This document shows positions 39,761-42,438 of a DNA stretch of 42,438 nucleotides, piece by piece (the first letter of the stretch is position 1; every line of letters begins with the position of its first letter). The translations under genes and the position numbers were made by a program. The stretch is taken from the NCBI RefSeq assembly GCF_001642695.1, contig NZ_LWCC02000118.1, positions 1-42,438 of the forward strand. Direction: 5' to 3'. This DNA is from Streptomyces chilikensis. GTDB taxonomy: Bacteria; Actinomycetota; Actinomycetes; Streptomycetales; Streptomycetaceae. A model generated the notes under the pieces. The model did not search any database, was not told the origin of the DNA, and saw only the letters and a list, made by a program, of their open reading frames with translations.

Positions 39761-39902
39761 GCTGAGCGCTGGATGTGACAGCTTGTCGACTTCTGCTGGG
39801 CAGGCCCCTGGACGCAGAACAGGCATGGCCGCCGGTGATCATGTGGGTGTCGAGTCCGTATGAGCACCGAGCGAGTCCATGCCTGCGCGCCCATCTTCCC
39901 GC

Positions 39903-41082
39903 ATGCCCTCATGCCTCCGGCAACTGGGGGACACCTCTGGCCCCGTCCCGCCCGAAATGGTTGCTGACCTGCGGAGTCATCTGACCGCAGTGCCTGACCC
40001 GCGATCCCGTCGCGGCATCCGTCACCCGTGGACGGCCCTGCTCACCGCCGCGGCCGCCGCCGTTCTGGCCGGCGCCGCCTCCATCACGGCGATCGGGGAA
40101 TGGGTCGCCGACGCCCCCCAGCGCGTCCTGGCCCTGCTCGGGTTCCGGCCCGACCCGCTGACCGGCCTCATCCGGCCGCCCCACGCCACGACCATCCGTC
40201 TCGTCCTGGCCGCCGCGGACGGCGACGCCCTCGACCGCGCCATCGGCGGCTTCCTCCAGGAACGCCGGACCTCGGGCCCGGGACGACGGGTCATCGCCGT
40301 CGACGGCAAGACACTCCGCGGCTCCCGCACCGCCCGGCCGCCGCCCTGATCGCCGCGATGACCCACAGCGGCCAGGTCCTCGCCCAACGCCAGATCGACG
40401 GCAAGAGCAACGAGATCCCCGCGTTCGCCCCGCTCCTGGACGACATCGAGCTCACCGGCGTGGTTGTCACCGCGGACGCCCTGCACACCCAGCACGATCA
40501 CGCCGCCTACCTGCACGAACGCGGAGCCCACTACCTGGCCGTAGTGAAGCGGAACCACCCCGCCCTACACGCGAAGGTCCGGCACCTGCCCTGGCGGGAC
40601 ATCCACCTGGACCACTACGAACGCGGACGCGGCCACCACCGCGACGAGATCCCCCCCAAGCTCTTCGAGCAGGGGATACCCCATGTCTCAAGACGGCCGC
40701 GTTCGCCCACCTCGACTACCCTCACGCCCGCCAGGCCCTCCAAGTCGTGCGCTGGAGAAGGGACCTGGGCACGGACAAGCTGTCGATCGAGCGGATCTAC
40801 CTGGTCACGAGCCTGCCGCCCGGCGCGGCCACCGGCAGCGAACTCGCCGCCTGGATCCGCGGCCACTGGCGCATCGAGAACCAGCTCCACCACGTCCGCG
40901 ACCGCACCTTTCACGAGGACGCCTCGAAGGTCCGCACCCGTCACCTGCCCCGCGTCATGGCCGGCCTGCGCAACCTCGCCATCGGCGTCCACCGCCAGGA
41001 CGGCCACACCAACATCGCAGCAGCCCTCCGCCACACCGCCCGGGACCACCTACGGGCCCTCACCGCCCTCGGCCTGGCATGA
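39903..41082 (+). pseudogene. Frameshifted ISAs1-family transposase, right flank of the dnd island
   Basis: Three frames together encode most of an ISAs1 transposase. Frame one gives VADLRSHLTAVPDPRSRRGI through [13 protein letters not shown] and stops at 40347. Frame two resumes before [20 protein letters not shown] and runs to HHRDEI. A roughly 29-base insertion at 40652-40686 then shifts to frame three, [23 protein letters not shown] through [20 protein letters not shown] to the stop at 41082. It should be inactive. It is related to, and inverted relative to, the left fragment at 25619-25931. Confidence 0.85.
40652..40686 (+). repeat. About 29-bp insertion inside the ISAs1 transposase
   Basis: Between the codons for HRDEI and LKTAA the left remnant has six bases, while this copy has 35. 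The extra sequence contains AAGCTCTTCGAGCAGGGGAT flanked by runs of C, and resembles short GC-rich interspersed elements of Streptomyces. Confidence 0.5.
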
Positions 41083-41269
41083 CGAACCCGGACACAAGAT
41101 CACTTCTCAAAGACCCTGCGCCTCGGTCACCGCTCACCCTGTAGTTCTTTCGGCGAAGCGGACGGCCGGGCGCGGACCGCCGTTGCCTGGGTCTCACGCC
41201 ACGCAAAGCAGTCCGCGATTGCCGTCGTCGCGGCCCCGACACCCGCCCTAGGCGGAAGTACTACTGTCG

Positions 41270-41293
41270 TGTCCGGCAGCCCGTTGCCGGACA
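41270..41293 (-). terminator. Terminator of the DUF397/XRE operon
   Basis: TGTCCGGCA (41270-41278) pairs perfectly with TGCCGGACA (41285-41293) around a six-base loop. It begins 15 bases after the DUF397 stop on the minus strand. The remaining spacer 41083-41269 shows no gene. Confidence 0.7.
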
Positions 41294-41308
41294 GAAAACT
41301 CACCTCAT

Positions 41309-41497
41309 TTAGGCCTCGGCCGCGAACCCCACGAACCGCATCCACCCTTCGCTGCCGATGGCGAAGTGGGGGCGCGTTACGTCCTTGGAGTCCCGCACGC
41401 ACACGCCTTGTTCGCTGACGGCGACCTCCACGCAGTCGTCACCCTGACTGCCGCTGTAGCTGGACTTGAACCACGCCAGTTCCGACTTCGCGCTCAT
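41309..41497 (-). CDS. DUF397 protein (BldB/WhiJ-partner type)
   Basis: The 62-residue protein, ELAWFKSSYSGSQGDDCVEVAVSEQGVCVRDSKDV, is a typical DUF397 member with the KSSYSG and VxVRDSKD blocks. These small acidic proteins are paired with XRE regulators in Streptomyces and often behave as antagonists of them, as in the WhiJ family. The ATG overlaps the upstream regulator stop by four bases, so expression is coupled. The specific process controlled is unknown. Confidence 0.88.
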   Translation of the reverse strand: MSAKSELAWFKSSYSGSQGDDCVEVAVSEQGVCVRDSKDVTRPHFAIGSEGWMRFVGFAAEA

Positions 41498-42435
41498 AGC
41501 TCTCCTCGGAGTCGCTCCAGCAGACCCCGTGAATCCTTGGCGTTCAAGGCCTGCGAGCGCAGTGTGTCATAGCGCTGGCAGAGGAGGCTCACCTCTTTCA
41601 CGTCGGAGATCAGCCGGCCGTTCTGCTGCCCCTCGGAGTATCCGTACCGCTGCCCGCTGGGGGTTTCCAAGAGTCGCATCGGGCCGTCAAGACAGGCGTG
41701 CAACCCAGCCTCCACCGGCACCACTTGCAGTGTGATGTTGCGCGGCGAGCTCAGCTCAAGGACATGGTCGAGTATCTGCCGCATCTGGTCCGGGTTCCCG
41801 AAGCGGCGCCGGAAGACGTGCTCTTCGACGATGAAGCTGAATGGTGTCGTCGGCCGCTCGAACAGCATCCGCTGCCGTTCCATCCGCCGAGCCATGAAGC
41901 TCTCCATCAAGCTGTCTGGCGCTACCGGCACGGTGCCCTCGAACACCGCCCGCGCGTACCCCTCCGACTGCAGCAGCCCCGGCACCAGCCGACACTCGTA
42001 CGTGCACAGGCTCACCGCCTCACGCTCCAGGCGGGCCCACTGCCGGAACCAGGCGGCCAGGCCGACATCGCCACGGCCTCGCGTCACATGCTTTGACGCC
42101 TTGCGCAGTGCGCCCGTGTTGCCCAACGCCTCCTCGGAGCGCTCCACCAGGGCGACGTCGGGCATCCTCCGGCCCAACTCCACGGACTCCACCGTGTGCT
42201 TGGAGAAGTTCACCATGTCGGCGAACTCGGCTCTGCTGTAGCCGGCGTGCTCGCGAAGGGCCTGCATCACCGCGCCGAACGTCCGCAGGCTGTCGGAGGG
42301 ATCGGGCTCCCGTGCCGTCTCACTGCACGACGGGTTCTCCTCGTCGATCACATAGCCGTCAGTGAGCTTCTTCAGCGTTGCCGCTCCAGGGTGAGGACCG
42401 CCTTGGCGATTGACGTCATGCGGTTCGGACTGCAT
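41494..42435 (-). CDS. XRE-family helix-turn-helix regulator with DUF5753 domain
   Basis: The 313-residue protein has an N-terminal extension of about 50 residues, then FGAVMQALREHAGYSRAEFADMVNFSKHTVESVELGRRMPD, a lambda-repressor-like helix-turn-helix. The C-terminal DUF5753 domain contains LVPGLLQSEGYARAV, FIVEEHVFRRRFG and ITLQVVPVEAGLHACLDGPM. With the following DUF397 gene it forms the WhiJ/BldB-type pair, dozens of which occur per Streptomyces genome. ATG 42435 is close to the window edge; a start nearer the helix-turn-helix (around residue 50) is also possible, since the first 45 residues are not family sequence. Confidence 0.82.
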   Translation of the reverse strand: MQSEPHDVNRQGGPHPGAATLKKLTDGYVIDEENPSCSETAREPDPSDSLRTFGAVMQALREHAGYSRAEFADMVNFSKHTVESVELGRRMPDVALVERSEEALGNTGALRKASKHVTRGRGDVGLAAWFRQWARLEREAVSLCTYECRLVPGLLQSEGYARAVFEGTVPVAPDSLMESFMARRMERQRMLFERPTTPFSFIVEEHVFRRRFGNPDQMRQILDHVLELSSPRNITLQVVPVEAGLHACLDGPMRLLETPSGQRYGYSEGQQNGRLISDVKEVSLLCQRYDTLRSQALNAKDSRGLLERLRGEL

Positions 42436-42438
42436 CGG

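Noticed and set aside
25619-41082. Active composite transposon carrying the dnd genes
   Set aside because: Both ISAs1 copies are broken, only 78 percent identical in the shared region, and no terminal repeats or target duplication were found.
39879-41251. Programmed frameshift producing a full ISAs1 transposase
   Set aside because: Two separate disruptions exist and one is a sizeable insertion, which fits decay rather than a slippery-site frameshift.
23000-42438. CRISPR array
   Set aside because: No regularly spaced direct repeats of 20-40 bases with unique spacers occur in the window; the only tandem array is 18-bp units without spacers.

Overview
The window is chromosomal DNA of a high-GC actinomycete, almost certainly a Streptomyces or very close relative. 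Coding regions in the first 23 kb run near 75 percent GC with strong third-position G/C bias. The gene order pimB, GT87 transferase, glkA, ArsA-like ATPase, SRPBCC, fadD, plsC, macS-macR, 2-hydroxyacid dehydrogenase, trpE(G), class II DAHP synthase, bfd-bfr and nfo resembles, from memory, the S. coelicolor segment around SCO2110-SCO2132.

Positions 1-23,005 are core genome. They hold a metalloprotease-like lipoprotein, mannolipid glycosyltransferases, a six-gene minus-strand run including glucokinase, an acyl-CoA synthetase, a lipase and acyltransferase, the MacRS two-component system, the entry enzymes for aromatic amino acids and tryptophan, and an iron-storage pair. The fused anthranilate synthase has a clear Trp-Trp-Trp leader-peptide attenuator. 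bfd has a near-consensus iron box. Several genes here appear to be transcribed without a 5' leader.

Positions 23,071-25,295 begin the accessory zone with a RelE/ParE-like toxin-antitoxin pair whose -10 lies inside a palindrome, and a plasmid-type helix-turn-helix protein. Positions 25,619-41,082 contain a DNA phosphorothioation island bounded by degenerate ISAs1-family transposase remnants in inverted orientation. The left half encodes a phosphorothioation-associated putative methyltransferase, dndA (divergent) and the overlapping operon dndB-dndC-dndD-dndE. These proteins would put sulfur into the DNA backbone: DndA supplies sulfur, DndC activates it, DndD and DndE act on DNA, and DndB regulates. 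The dndA-dndB spacer carries two 22-bp operators and a half site that probably allow DndB feedback control.

The right half is a convergent, translationally coupled five-gene minus-strand operon (39,328 to 34,024). It encodes a small protein with an RNA-polymerase-alpha-CTD-like helix-hairpin-helix, a phospholipase-D-nuclease/SF2-helicase fusion, a 54-residue protein, a second Rad50/DndD-like ATPase, and a 167-residue phosphorothioation-associated protein. This is the probable restriction or interference arm. It has no relation I can see to the DptFGH, SspE or BREX sets and is the best candidate for an under-described system in the window. GC falls to about 45 percent in parts of the island, which indicates horizontal acquisition.

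The window closes with a DUF397/XRE regulator pair of the kind that is abundant in Streptomyces.
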